A DNA stretch of 31,646 nt, taken from positions 1 to 31,646 of the IMG/VR virus record IMGVR_UViG_3300017750_000053, one strand, 5' to 3'. This document shows positions 1 to 6,566 of the stretch, piece by piece; positions within the stretch are counted from its first letter, which is position 1; every line of letters begins with the position of its first letter. The translations under genes were made by a program, and so were the position numbers. The DNA is from a virus. The notes beneath the pieces are model-generated. The model was given only the letters and a program-made list of their open reading frames with translations, was not told the origin of the DNA and made no database searches.

Positions 1-26
1 ACATTCATATCTTTTGGTATGTCTAA
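1..26 (+). CDS. 3' end of an upstream gene (partial, tentative)
   Basis: Reading the third frame from base 3 gives seven codons and a TAA at 24-26, which would overlap the next start at 19 by 8 nt. Such overlaps are common in this window, so this may be the tail of an upstream gene. Only about seven residues are visible and nothing can be said about function. Confidence 0.25.
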
Positions 27-249
27 AAAGAAGTCGTATTACAAAGATAAAATAGAAGTTGATGTTTCTTTTGATGGCTACTTACCGCCAAGTGAAGAAG
101 ACGGTAGAGATACGTTTGAATTTGAAGACAAGTTTAAAGTGTCATACAAGCTCACTGAAAAAATTAGGTTGTATAATGTAGGCGAAATATCCAAACTTCA
201 AGGCAAAGAATTTTATAAAGCTAAAATAGGAATTGAGGTAAAAATATGA
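19..249 (+). CDS. hypothetical protein, 76 aa
   Basis: A small charged protein with many Lys, Glu and Asp residues, predicted to be soluble, and not recognised. The chosen ATG has no convincing ribosome binding site, and the frame is open to the left edge of the window, so the true start may lie upstream and the gene may be 5' truncated here. Its TGA overlaps the ATG of the next gene in an ATGA arrangement, which suggests translational coupling with the membrane-anchored coiled-coil protein downstream. Confidence 0.55.
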   Translation: MSKKKSYYKDKIEVDVSFDGYLPPSEEDGRDTFEFEDKFKVSYKLTEKIRLYNVGEISKLQGKEFYKAKIGIEVKI

Positions 250-779
250 AGCAAGCAATAGCAATAGCTGCATGCGGTTTATTTTGCTTTACATCAGGGT
301 TGTATCTTGGTGTTCAAAAAGCAAACGATCGTGTAGCAGAATTAGGTGAACAATATAAAAAGACTGATGAAAGAGTCGCTGTGTTCACTGATCTAAGTGA
401 TCCAAAAACAATACAGAGTTATGTCAGTCAGTTAAGAAAAATACTAGATGATATTACATTCTTAGGTAAACTTATAGAGTCTGGTCAGGTTGCAGATGAA
501 GCATTGGCTGAGATGAAAAGAGGCATAGACACTAAACTAAATAGAATGGTAACGATTGATGAATTCGCATCATCAGTCAACTTAACACAATCACGAATGG
601 CACAAATCGGTGGAGATCTAGATGATCTATACATGATGACAGAAGACATAGATGATAAAGCAGATAAGTCTAATAAGAAGATTAATAAACAATTAAATAC
701 TATTCAAAAAGAATTAGATGATGTCAAAGATCTACTTAAGACTTTTAATAAAAAGAAATTCTTTCACACACACAAATGA
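246..779 (+). CDS. membrane-anchored coiled-coil protein, 177 aa
   Basis: Residues 3-22 form one hydrophobic segment (a signal anchor, or a signal peptide with no clear cleavage site). The rest is highly charged and helical, with long heptad-like stretches, especially residues 125-170, rich in Asp, Lys, Leu and Ile. The topology fits one membrane anchor with a long coiled coil on one side. The start has a GAGGT site and overlaps the previous stop (ATGA). No enzyme motif is seen. Neighbouring genes also encode membrane proteins, so the group may act at the host inner membrane, but this is inference from topology. Function is unknown. Confidence 0.7.
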   Translation: MKQAIAIAACGLFCFTSGLYLGVQKANDRVAELGEQYKKTDERVAVFTDLSDPKTIQSYVSQLRKILDDITFLGKLIESGQVADEALAEMKRGIDTKLNRMVTIDEFASSVNLTQSRMAQIGGDLDDLYMMTEDIDDKADKSNKKINKQLNTIQKELDDVKDLLKTFNKKKFFHTHK

Positions 780-784
780 GGGAG
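778..784 (+). promoter_or_regulatory. ribosome binding site that sets the start at 791
   Basis: GAGGGAG lies 6 nt before the ATG at 791. This makes 791 a better start than the in-frame ATG at 776, which overlaps the upstream stop. Confidence 0.6.
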
Positions 785-790
785 CCAAGT

Positions 791-961
791 ATGAAATCAC
801 TATGGGCTGCAATAAAAGATTTATTTACTACTATCTATCAAGCATTAAATGCTGATCAAGAAAAAATGGATCGTTTAAAAGAAGAACATTTAAAAGCTAA
901 TCAAGTTGAAGATGAATACTATCCTGAAAGAAAGGATGATGAGGATATAATAGGAATATGA
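791..961 (+). CDS. small acidic helical protein, 56 aa
   Basis: The N-terminal half is an amphipathic helix (LWAAIKDLFTTIYQAL) and the C-terminal half is strongly charged (Glu, Lys, Asp), ending in DDEDIIGI. It is not recognised. An in-frame ATG at 776 would add five residues, but the Shine-Dalgarno at 778-784 favours 791. Its stop overlaps the next ATG (ATGA), so it is co-translated with the membrane protein that follows. Confidence 0.55.
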   Translation: MKSLWAAIKDLFTTIYQALNADQEKMDRLKEEHLKANQVEDEYYPERKDDEDIIGI

Positions 962-1317
962 ATCAAATTACAGTATTAATAATTTATCTAGTTGTTGCGA
1001 ATGTATTTGCTTGGTTTCAAATACAGGGACAATTTCTTGAAGGAAAATTAGGCCAATGGCTTAACAACGACATAGTAGTAGTGCTGCTCGGAATACCGAT
1101 CGGTTGGCTATTGTGGAAAGCAGCATCATTATCATACTTAATTTTTGGTGGTGTATGGAATATAAGAATGATTGGTTTTGGTTTAGGAACAGTTATATTT
1201 GGCATTATGACATGGTTAATACTAAACGAAATACCGGCATGGCACACAATAATTTCTATAATATTAGCAATTGCAATAATACTGCTACAATTTTCAAACT
1301 TAAACATAAAGGTATAA
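958..1317 (+). CDS. polytopic membrane protein, 119 aa
   Basis: Four hydrophobic segments are visible: about residues 4-20, 40-66, 72-90 and 95-113. Between the second and third lies FGGVWNIRMIGFGLGT, and after it MTWLILNEIPAWHT. The FGG.WN.R..GF pattern resembles small conserved membrane proteins of T4-like marine phages, but I cannot name a function. It overlaps the upstream gene by 4 nt and is followed 2 nt later by the next gene. It presumably sits in the host inner membrane. Confidence 0.65.
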   Translation: MNQITVLIIYLVVANVFAWFQIQGQFLEGKLGQWLNNDIVVVLLGIPIGWLLWKAASLSYLIFGGVWNIRMIGFGLGTVIFGIMTWLILNEIPAWHTIISIILAIAIILLQFSNLNIKV

Positions 1318-1319
1318 AA

Positions 1320-1604
1320 ATGGAATACAATCAACTATCAGGATATGATCAGTACATTCTACTGACGAACCAGACAAAAGGAATCGGCGCAAATGTTGCG
1401 GCTTACAATCAATTCGCAGAAGTTCTAAAATTCTTAGAAAGCTGTGCGAAGTCTGACAATACTGTTGTTCACATAAAAGACAAAGTAATTACAAAGCCGT
1501 TCAACAGGACACAATCACAACAAATTCTAGATGCCATAGGAAGAAATAAATGGGATAATAGAATTAAAGAATGTGCAAAAGCTATTGGAGCAGAATTAAG
1601 GTAA
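1320..1604 (+). CDS. hypothetical protein, 94 aa
   Basis: The frame is open further upstream, but the ATG at 1320 has an AAAGG site at the right distance and directly follows the previous stop, so I take it as the start. The product is a soluble, mixed alpha/beta protein of unremarkable composition with no recognised motif. The stretch WDNRIKECAKAIGAEL near the end looks helical. Function unknown. Confidence 0.6.
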   Translation: MEYNQLSGYDQYILLTNQTKGIGANVAAYNQFAEVLKFLESCAKSDNTVVHIKDKVITKPFNRTQSQQILDAIGRNKWDNRIKECAKAIGAELR

Positions 1605-1651
1605 GTCAAAATGACATACAAAAAAATAAGTTATAAAAAAAGGATGACAAT

Positions 1652-1735
1652 ATGACATACGGTGAAGTCTGGCATAGTTTTTTCTCTATAATATATGGGT
1701 ACGCTAATCAATTAGGTACTCGAGTTAGTTCATAA
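1652..1735 (+). CDS. possible micro-ORF, 27 aa
   Basis: ATG at 1652 is preceded by AAAGGA with 8 nt spacing and gives 27 codons ending in TAA before the Hsp20 gene. A 14-codon ORF that also begins MTY starts at 1611. The 27-residue peptide is aromatic-rich and could be a membrane-seeking peptide or a leader. With so few codons this is tentative. Confidence 0.3.
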   Translation: MTYGEVWHSFFSIIYGYANQLGTRVSS

Positions 1736-1757
1736 GAATAACATAAGGAGAAAAACA

Positions 1758-2207
1758 ATGAGCTTAATAATAAAAAGAGATGACTTTCTAACACCATTTG
1801 ACAGGATGTTTGATAGTATGTTTGAAACAAACTTCCCAGAAGTCGCGCAGACTGTTGGGGTTAATCCATTTTCTGGAACAGCATACCCAAAAGTTAATGT
1901 GTATGAGTACGAAGACAAAGTTGGTGTTGTTGCAGAAATACCTGGAATTGACAAAAAGAATCTAGACGTTGAAGTCGAAGATGGAGTTATGACAATCAAA
2001 GGCAGCAAGCACGGTTTTGATGAAGATGCCGAGGCTACAGTTCTTAGGCGTGAATTAAAGCACTCTGCTTTTGAGAGAAAGTTTACATTAGGTGAATCAC
2101 TAGACGGTGATGATATTACGGCTAATTTCAAAGATGGTATTTTATCCATTGAAATACCGAAGATTGAGCCAGAGCAACCTAAGAAAACTTTTGTTAAAAT
2201 AAGTTAA
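1758..2207 (+). CDS. hsp20: small heat shock protein, Hsp20/alpha-crystallin family
   Basis: An ATP-independent holdase chaperone that binds unfolding proteins. The alpha-crystallin domain runs from about residue 43 to 140. It begins PKVNVYEYEDKVGVVAEIPG and ends with the family hallmark ANFKDGILSIEIPK. The C-terminal IxI-type anchor appears only as VKI at the extreme end. At 149 residues the length is normal for class-A bacterial and phage sHSPs. A strong AAGGAG site precedes the ATG. Hsp20 genes are carried by nearly all T4-like cyanophages and several other marine myoviruses, where they are thought to protect capsid or host proteins during infection. That role is known for the group and not shown by this sequence. 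Confidence 0.95.
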   Translation: MSLIIKRDDFLTPFDRMFDSMFETNFPEVAQTVGVNPFSGTAYPKVNVYEYEDKVGVVAEIPGIDKKNLDVEVEDGVMTIKGSKHGFDEDAEATVLRRELKHSAFERKFTLGESLDGDDITANFKDGILSIEIPKIEPEQPKKTFVKIS

Positions 2208-2211
2208 GGTT

Positions 2212-2304
2212 ATGACGTTGATCTGTGAAGAGGTGATTTTCCGTTTCTTACACTATAAACTAAGGAAAACGGGAATTGTGTGTAGGCTTAGGGTGGCTTC
2301 ATAG
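2212..2304 (+). CDS. possible micro-ORF, 30 aa
   Basis: This ORF fills almost the whole gap after hsp20. Its TAG shares one base with the GTG start of the next gene (TAGTG), the same 1-nt overlap logic used elsewhere in the window. An AAGG sits only 2-3 nt before the ATG, which is tight. The peptide is basic and hydrophobic with no known motif. The same DNA can form an imperfect hairpin (2239-2246 with 2267-2275), so the stretch may be an RNA element instead. Confidence 0.35.
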   Translation: MTLICEEVIFRFLHYKLRKTGIVCRLRVAS

Positions 2305-2489
2305 TGAAACAAATCATCGAAGTTGCGGGGCAGTTGTACCTTGTAAAAGGAAAACAATCTGTCCCCAGCTGTGATGAAAGGGGGACTCAGTTTTGGAAAA
2401 TACAGTGGAATGCTGATACAGTCTTAAGAAATAATAATGAATATTACTTTTGTCAAAACATTCTAGAAGCTGAGTTCGATGATATTTAA
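2304..2489 (+). CDS. hypothetical protein, 61 aa, GTG start
   Basis: The start codon is GTG, with AGGGTGG about 8 nt upstream. No in-frame ATG is available near the N-terminus. The protein has two Cys (SCDERG and YFCQN) and reads like a small beta domain. It is not recognised. It lies 6 nt before the large membrane protein and probably shares its transcript. Confidence 0.5.
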   Translation: MKQIIEVAGQLYLVKGKQSVPSCDERGTQFWKIQWNADTVLRNNNEYYFCQNILEAEFDDI

Positions 2490-2495
2490 TACTAT

Positions 2496-3455
2496 ATGGA
2501 TTTTGTAAACTCAAAATTATTTCCGTACCTAGTCGCGATTAGCGCTGGCGCTGTAGCATTCAGTGCAGCATTTTTCTCTGTGTTCGGATTATCAAAGTTA
2601 TTTGCCGGCGCACAAATGAGTGTTGTTATAATGGCAGGATCACTAGAATTTGCTAAGTTAGTGACAGCCTCATTTCTCTACAGATATTGGAATACAGTAC
2701 CCACGTTCTTAAGAAACTATTTATTAGTCGGCACACTTATTCTTATCGTAATTACTTCAGCAGGTATATTTGGCTATTTGTCAAATGCATATCAGGGAGC
2801 AACTACAACTTTTGAAAAACAGTCTACTGTGCTTATGTTTAAAGAAGACAAGCTAGAACAGTTAAATGAAGATAAAGTTTTTCTAAAAAAAGAGTTAGAA
2901 GACGCTATAGCAGAATTACCTGATAATTACAGGACTGCTAGAAAGAAGTTAAGAGAAGAATACCAGCCACAAATTACTGAAATCAATAAGCAAACACTAG
3001 ATGTTAAACAAGAAATAGGTGATCTAAAGGCACAGTTAGTTGATACAGGTGTTGATGTTGGACCGGCAATCTATTTGGCAAGAGTTTTTAATACTGAAAT
3101 AGACACAGTTGTAAAATTCTTTATATTCATATTAATCTTCGTATTTGATCCGTTAGCTGTATCACTTGTTATTGCTGCAAATATGGCATTTGAATTGTCA
3201 ACAGGTGTTCCAGTTAAGAAAGAGCGCAAGAAGAATAAAAAACGTTGGTGGGAGATGTATAAAGAAAAACAACCAAAAAAAGTTAAGCCACCAAAAGAGG
3301 ACATCCCGTTATACACAGAAGAAGACGAAGAGCGAATGGATATAATCGGTCAGAATGGTAACGAAGGTATTCATTATGAAGCAGAGTTACCAAAGGGTGC
3401 AGTAGATTTACGCGAAATAAATAAGCGTAATGAAGAAAAAATTAAAAATAATTAA
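2496..3455 (+). CDS. four-helix membrane protein with long coiled coil, 319 aa
   Basis: Transmembrane segments are visible at about residues 9-35, 43-64, 73-97 and 203-231. Between the third and fourth is a charged coiled-coil region (103-185, many Lys, Glu, Leu heptads). After the fourth comes a Lys/Arg-rich tail (237-270) and an acidic end. With four spanning segments the coiled coil and the tail lie on opposite sides of the third-to-fourth pair's topology, most simply with the basic tail in the cytoplasm. No Shine-Dalgarno precedes the ATG. Similar membrane/coiled-coil proteins occur in T4-like marine phages without assigned function. It could be an inner-membrane remodelling or exclusion protein, but nothing in the sequence proves that. 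Confidence 0.7.
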   Translation: MDFVNSKLFPYLVAISAGAVAFSAAFFSVFGLSKLFAGAQMSVVIMAGSLEFAKLVTASFLYRYWNTVPTFLRNYLLVGTLILIVITSAGIFGYLSNAYQGATTTFEKQSTVLMFKEDKLEQLNEDKVFLKKELEDAIAELPDNYRTARKKLREEYQPQITEINKQTLDVKQEIGDLKAQLVDTGVDVGPAIYLARVFNTEIDTVVKFFIFILIFVFDPLAVSLVIAANMAFELSTGVPVKKERKKNKKRWWEMYKEKQPKKVKPPKEDIPLYTEEDEERMDIIGQNGNEGIHYEAELPKGAVDLREINKRNEEKIKNN

Positions 3456-3507
3456 AAAAAAGCCTTTACTTTGTCGCGAAAAAGGCTTAAGTTATAGCAT
3501 AACAAAT
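3455..3507 (+). promoter_or_regulatory. 53-nt intergenic repeat, copy 1; likely promoter
   Basis: This block matches 7226-7278 at about 43 of 53 positions without gaps, including the shared GCCTTTACTTTGTC and CATAACAAAT. TTGTCG (3471-3476) and TATAGC (3493-3498) are spaced 16 nt apart, close to sigma70 -35/-10 boxes. The ATG of the next gene follows 12 nt after the block. In this copy AAGCCTTT (3460-3467) and AAAGGCTT (3481-3488) form a perfect 8-bp stem with a 13-nt loop. Copy 2 breaks one pair of this stem, so the conserved part is better read as a promoter than a terminator. Confidence 0.6.
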
Positions 3508-3518
3508 AAGAGGTTACA

Positions 3519-3830
3519 ATGAAAGAAGAACTTTTCGATAACAAAACAATGTTAGACAATCAACAAACAGATGAACAAATTGGTTTCATAGACTACATGA
3601 AAGATTTAGGCTTCATCGATAAAGATAGGAACGTATCAGAATTAGGTGCTGTATATGAAGAAAATGATTTTGAAATACATGTTCATCACATATATGATAA
3701 CACAGAAAATAGTGTTAATCAAGGTGAGATATATGTAGATTTTGGTGCTGAGGATTATACAGATAATCATGATGATCTTTACACATCTATTTTAATGAAC
3801 TGTGAATTTAACTCACAATATTCTTTATAA
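3519..3830 (+). CDS. hypothetical acidic protein, 103 aa
   Basis: A soluble and very acidic protein (many Asp, Glu and Asn), predicted to be alpha/beta, with an NxY-rich C-terminal half. No known motif is seen. It has an AGAGG site and is the first gene after the repeat-type promoter, so it is probably among the first products of this transcript. Small acidic phage proteins made early often bind host enzymes or mimic DNA, but that is only a general possibility here. Confidence 0.6.
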   Translation: MKEELFDNKTMLDNQQTDEQIGFIDYMKDLGFIDKDRNVSELGAVYEENDFEIHVHHIYDNTENSVNQGEIYVDFGAEDYTDNHDDLYTSILMNCEFNSQYSL

Positions 3831-3844
3831 GGAGAAAATAATAT

Positions 3845-4321
3845 ATGAATGAAACATTCAAGAAAAATGGTGGCTACTTCATAGATGGGGTGGCATACAT
3901 GGACTGTAGAGAAACAGGAGAACCTGTTGCTAATGTAAGCACAAATATTAAATCTGTATTGTGTAGTACTGCAGTGATGCGTTTATGTTTAAGCTTGATG
4001 ACAGAAAACGAAAGAGAAAAACTATTCGGAAAAGGCAGTGGAACTTCTAAATCTACTGGACGTCCACGTGGATGGAGATGGATGAAGGAATTTGTGGACA
4101 GTGAGGGCAACGTCTACCACAAGGGTGTGGAGCAGCCTAAACTTAAAGGTAAGAGACAAGTCACTGACGTTGGTGCTATTAAAAAAGACAGACTAGCAGC
4201 AAAAGAAGTTAAAAGAAAAAAAGAAACTAAGAAGCTTATTAAGATGGCAGCAGAAAAGAAAGAACTTAAGAAGGCAATTGAAGCTCAAAAAGATTTCTTG
4301 AATCATAAGGCAGGTAAGTAA
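3845..4321 (+). CDS. hypothetical basic protein with GRPRGW motif, 158 aa
   Basis: Two parts are visible. Residues 1-105 look folded and contain GRPRGWRWMKEFVDSEGNVYHKG near 77-99. The GRPRGW core resembles an AT-hook-type minor-groove motif, but the family reading is uncertain. Residues 115-158 are a Lys-rich helical tail with few hydrophobic residues. The pattern suggests a nucleic-acid-binding protein. AAGGAG precedes the ATG, and the TAA shares one base with the next ATG. Confidence 0.6.
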   Translation: MNETFKKNGGYFIDGVAYMDCRETGEPVANVSTNIKSVLCSTAVMRLCLSLMTENEREKLFGKGSGTSKSTGRPRGWRWMKEFVDSEGNVYHKGVEQPKLKGKRQVTDVGAIKKDRLAAKEVKRKKETKKLIKMAAEKKELKKAIEAQKDFLNHKAGK

Positions 4322-4503
4322 TGGATAGAAAAACACAGTTAAAAAATCAAAATGACTTTTCAATATATGGAGTATTTAGATTCACAGCATATCTGTTATC
4401 ATCGATAGCATTGTATATGGGTAACCTACAAGTAGCTGGAATAGCATTAGGGTTTGGAGCAACACTGGGTTTTATAAGAAGGATTGCGAGGATCTGGGAA
4501 TAA
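4321..4503 (+). CDS. small membrane protein, 60 aa
   Basis: Residues 15-54 are mainly hydrophobic and fit two short transmembrane helices (about 16-33 and 36-52) joined by a tight turn, followed by Arg-Arg and Arg near the end. The basic N-terminus and C-terminus would both lie in the cytoplasm. It overlaps its neighbours by 1 nt on both sides. Function unknown. Confidence 0.55.
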   Translation: MDRKTQLKNQNDFSIYGVFRFTAYLLSSIALYMGNLQVAGIALGFGATLGFIRRIARIWE

Positions 4504-4682
4504 TGACTAAAACACAATGGTTAGAAGAAAAAGTTATGTGTGATCTATATGGTAGACCATTAAATCTATCTGATGTTCCAATGACAATAATGACAAGAAA
4601 AGAGGCCTTGATAAAACAAGGTGGAGACACAAAATCAATCAATCAGTTATATAAGGAGTCAATCAATGGCAAAGAAAAGTAA
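4503..4682 (+). CDS. hypothetical protein, 59 aa
   Basis: Starts on the A of the preceding TAA (TAATG) and ends inside the next gene, overlapping it by 17 nt. It begins MTKTQWLEEKVMCDLYGRPL and is a soluble small protein without known motif. The tight packing on both sides supports it as a real gene in spite of its size. Confidence 0.5.
   Translation: MTKTQWLEEKVMCDLYGRPLNLSDVPMTIMTRKEALIKQGGDTKSINQLYKESINGKEK
4653..4658 (+). promoter_or_regulatory. ribosome binding site that sets the start at 4666
   Basis: AAGGAG lies 7 nt before the ATG at 4666. The in-frame GTG at 4621 has no comparable site, so the shorter product is preferred. Confidence 0.65.
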
Positions 4683-4824
4683 ACAGTTTTCAGACTACAA
4701 GCCGTACACATATCTTGAAGGTGTAGGTAAAGATGCAGTACCGGTGAAGTTCGTCGCAAAGAACGATGAAGATGCACAGTTATACATAAAAAAAGTAGGG
4801 GCGACATCTTGGAAAAAGTCATAG
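4666..4824 (+). CDS. hypothetical protein, 52 aa
   Basis: Begins MAKKSKQFSDYKPYTYLEG after a good AAGGAG site. The fold is likely a small beta domain ending in GATSWKKS. Its last 16 nt overlap the peptide deformylase gene. Not recognised. Confidence 0.55.
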   Translation: MAKKSKQFSDYKPYTYLEGVGKDAVPVKFVAKNDEDAQLYIKKVGATSWKKS

Positions 4825-5456
4825 ACTGTAATAAGCATGACAATCCTGTTATACGTAAGCAATTAAAGGAGGTCACCGTTGAAGAAGGAATGGCTATCGC
4901 AACGAAACTATTTCAGATACTTAACAAAAGAAAAGACGGTATTGGGTTGGCAGCTAATCAAGTGGGAATTGATGCACAAGTGGCCGTTGTCAATGTTCGT
5001 GAGCCTTTGGTATTCATCAATCCGAAGATTATATCAAAGGAAAATGAGATTAATTATTATGAAGGTTGTCTATCTTACCCTGGCAAAAGAGTACGAACCA
5101 GACGATACGAAACAGTAGAAGTTAGCTCAGATACTGTTGAAGGCACGATGATATTTAGTGGCGTAGACACAGGAGAATCTGGAAAAGGAAGCTGGGAAAC
5201 AGATGATAAAAAGCAAGACAGAGCATTAAGGACATTAGAAGCAGTCTGCGTACAGCATGAGATTGATCATTTAAACGGAGTAATTTGTATGGATAGAAAA
5301 ATAGATGCTACTGTTAAGAGAACAGAAAAGAAAATTGGTCGTAATAGATTGGTTACAATTAAAAAAGGTGATGCTGTAAGAGTGATGAAATATAAACGAG
5401 CACAAACGTTTTTAAATGACGGATATGAAATTGATTGGGACAGGACAGCTATATGA
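4809..5456 (+). CDS. def: peptide deformylase
   Basis: Removes the formyl group from the N-terminal Met of new proteins. All three family motifs are intact: GIGLAANQVG (residues 44-53, Gln51), EGCLSYPG (85-92, metal ligand Cys87) and QHEIDHLNG (149-157, metal ligands His150 and His154, catalytic Glu151). The start is TTG, preceded by GTAGGGG. It is preferred because motif 1 then lies about 45 residues in, as in other deformylases; the first ATG (residue 28) would remove the N-terminal part of the fold. Two oddities are an insertion of about 15-20 residues between motifs 2 and 3 (GVDTGESGKGSWETDDKK) and a C-terminal extension of about 50 residues, whereas many phage deformylases are shortened at this end. 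Marine T4-like phages commonly carry this gene. Confidence 0.95.
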   Translation: MEKVIDCNKHDNPVIRKQLKEVTVEEGMAIATKLFQILNKRKDGIGLAANQVGIDAQVAVVNVREPLVFINPKIISKENEINYYEGCLSYPGKRVRTRRYETVEVSSDTVEGTMIFSGVDTGESGKGSWETDDKKQDRALRTLEAVCVQHEIDHLNGVICMDRKIDATVKRTEKKIGRNRLVTIKKGDAVRVMKYKRAQTFLNDGYEIDWDRTAI

Positions 5457-5584
5457 AAAAACCAATTGATGTAGTTAAAGAATTAGTAGAGGAAAATCCT
5501 AACAATATGCAATTAGGAGAATTAGTCAGGCAATACATAATGGAACTTATTAGGAGAGAGAAAAATAATGACAAGCTGGGATAA
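5453..5584 (+). CDS. hypothetical protein, 43 aa
   Basis: Its ATG overlaps the deformylase TGA (ATGA) and its end overlaps the next gene by 17 nt. The product MKKPIDVVKELVEENPNNMQ... is a short helical protein with alternating Leu/Val and charged residues, perhaps a two-helix hairpin. No motif is known. Confidence 0.5.
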   Translation: MKKPIDVVKELVEENPNNMQLGELVRQYIMELIRREKNNDKLG

Positions 5585-5705
5585 AGTAGAAAAAAGAAAA
5601 AGCCCTATATCATTTACAAAACAAGATGAAATTATGGAGTATTTAAAGATTGCTGTGTGTGTTTTTCTTGCTGGTGTTTACTGTTATTTTATGATTTGGG
5701 GTTAA
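5568..5705 (+). CDS. single-pass membrane mini-protein, 45 aa
   Basis: A charged N-terminal half is followed by one hydrophobic segment at residues 26-44 (IAVCVFLAGVYCYFMIW). TAGGAGAG lies upstream. Such mini-proteins may insert in the inner membrane, but no role such as holin or antiholin can be assigned. Confidence 0.5.
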   Translation: MTSWDKVEKRKSPISFTKQDEIMEYLKIAVCVFLAGVYCYFMIWG

Positions 5706-5706
5706 T

Positions 5707-5880
5707 ATGAAAAAGAAGATAGAATTGACAATTGATAAAAAAGTGATAGAAGACGTCTTAGAAGAGTTTTCAAAAACACAAACAAACTTAGAATCTATTG
5801 CAGCTAGACAAGTGATAGCAGAAAAAATTGAAGAAGCTTTATTAATTAAGGGACTTCGCCACGATACTTATTGGAAATAA
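5707..5880 (+). CDS. hypothetical helical protein, 57 aa
   Basis: A Lys/Glu-rich, probably all-helical protein starting MKKKIELTIDKKVIEDVLEE. It follows the previous stop by 1 nt and continues the tight gene train. Not recognised. Confidence 0.5.
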   Translation: MKKKIELTIDKKVIEDVLEEFSKTQTNLESIAARQVIAEKIEEALLIKGLRHDTYWK

Positions 5881-5887
5881 GAAAAAT

Positions 5888-6328
5888 ATGAAATTTACAA
5901 CTGTAATAAAAAATAAATCATTTTGGTTTGTTAAGAAGCAATTTACGACTAAAGACGGAAAACTCTTAAAATACTTAACTCCGTTAGGTTGCGAGGTAGT
6001 GCATCACAGAGGCCTTAGACGAGGAGCAATAACTAAAATATTAATGTTATCTAGACTGATAACGTTTAAAGTTGTTACATACACCACAGATATGAATAAA
6101 CTTTATTTCAATGACATTCTAAAAGAAGGAAACTTTTTTGGAATAAAATTCTGGTCTCACAGACATAAGATAGAAAAGCATGGTCCAACGCAGGATGATA
6201 CTATTATTGTTGATGAGCTAGAATTTACTACAAAAAATAAAGCTTTGGACTTGCTTTATAAAGCAATAATAACACTATACTTTTTAAATAGAAAGTTTAG
6301 ATACAAGTTATTCTTTACACTTAATTAA
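5888..6328 (+). CDS. SRPBCC-fold (Bet v1/START-like) protein, 146 aa
   Basis: The second half follows the pattern of small SRPBCC ligand-binding proteins: FGIKFWSHRHKIEKHG (about residues 84-99, matching the usual W-x-H-x-H-x-x), TIIVDELEF (105-113, the core strand that reads 'T.v.D.v.Y' in the family), then a long C-terminal helix with LDLLY and FRYKLFF (the usual F.yR...L). The first half is shorter and more basic than in cellular members. Members bind hydrophobic ligands in a large cavity. The phage role and ligand are unknown. The call rests on motif spacing and not on a search. Confidence 0.5.
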   Translation: MKFTTVIKNKSFWFVKKQFTTKDGKLLKYLTPLGCEVVHHRGLRRGAITKILMLSRLITFKVVTYTTDMNKLYFNDILKEGNFFGIKFWSHRHKIEKHGPTQDDTIIVDELEFTTKNKALDLLYKAIITLYFLNRKFRYKLFFTLN

Positions 6329-6335
6329 GGAGATT

Positions 6336-6566
6336 ATGATGAATAAGTCTTGGCCTGAAGAGAGGTCTGAAATAGCAATATGGTTGTCTGGTTTTTTAGG
6401 CATTTATAAAAAATGGGTGGATAAAATACTTGACAATGACGATCACGATGTAACAAAAATAAAAATAATAGAGTTGTTAGAAGAATGGATAAGCAAGCTT
6501 GAGGAGATGAAGCTACAAATAATTAAGATGCCGGACACACCAAAGCGACAAGAGGAAGATATTTAA
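6336..6566 (+). CDS. hypothetical protein, 76 aa
   Basis: AAGGAG stands just before the double ATG. The product is helical (WPEERSEIAIWLSGFLGIYKKWVDKIL and a second Leu/Glu-rich helix), with four Trp residues spread over the first 60 residues. A helical hairpin is likely. No family recognised. Confidence 0.55.
   Translation: MMNKSWPEERSEIAIWLSGFLGIYKKWVDKILDNDDHDVTKIKIIELLEEWISKLEEMKLQIIKMPDTPKRQEEDI

Noticed and set aside
1687-1692. Perfect TATAAT before hsp20
   Set aside because: No -35-like hexamer at 16-18 nt, and the bases lie in a very AT-rich micro-ORF, so chance is likely.
3460-3488. Hairpin AAGCCTTT/AAAGGCTT read as a terminator
   Set aside because: No T-run follows on the + strand, and the partner copy at 7226-7278 breaks the stem. 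A minus-strand terminator would be possible, but no minus-strand gene exists here.
4621-4665. GTG start extending the 52-residue protein upstream
   Set aside because: The AAGGAG at 4653-4658 points to ATG 4666; the extension lies wholly inside the preceding gene.
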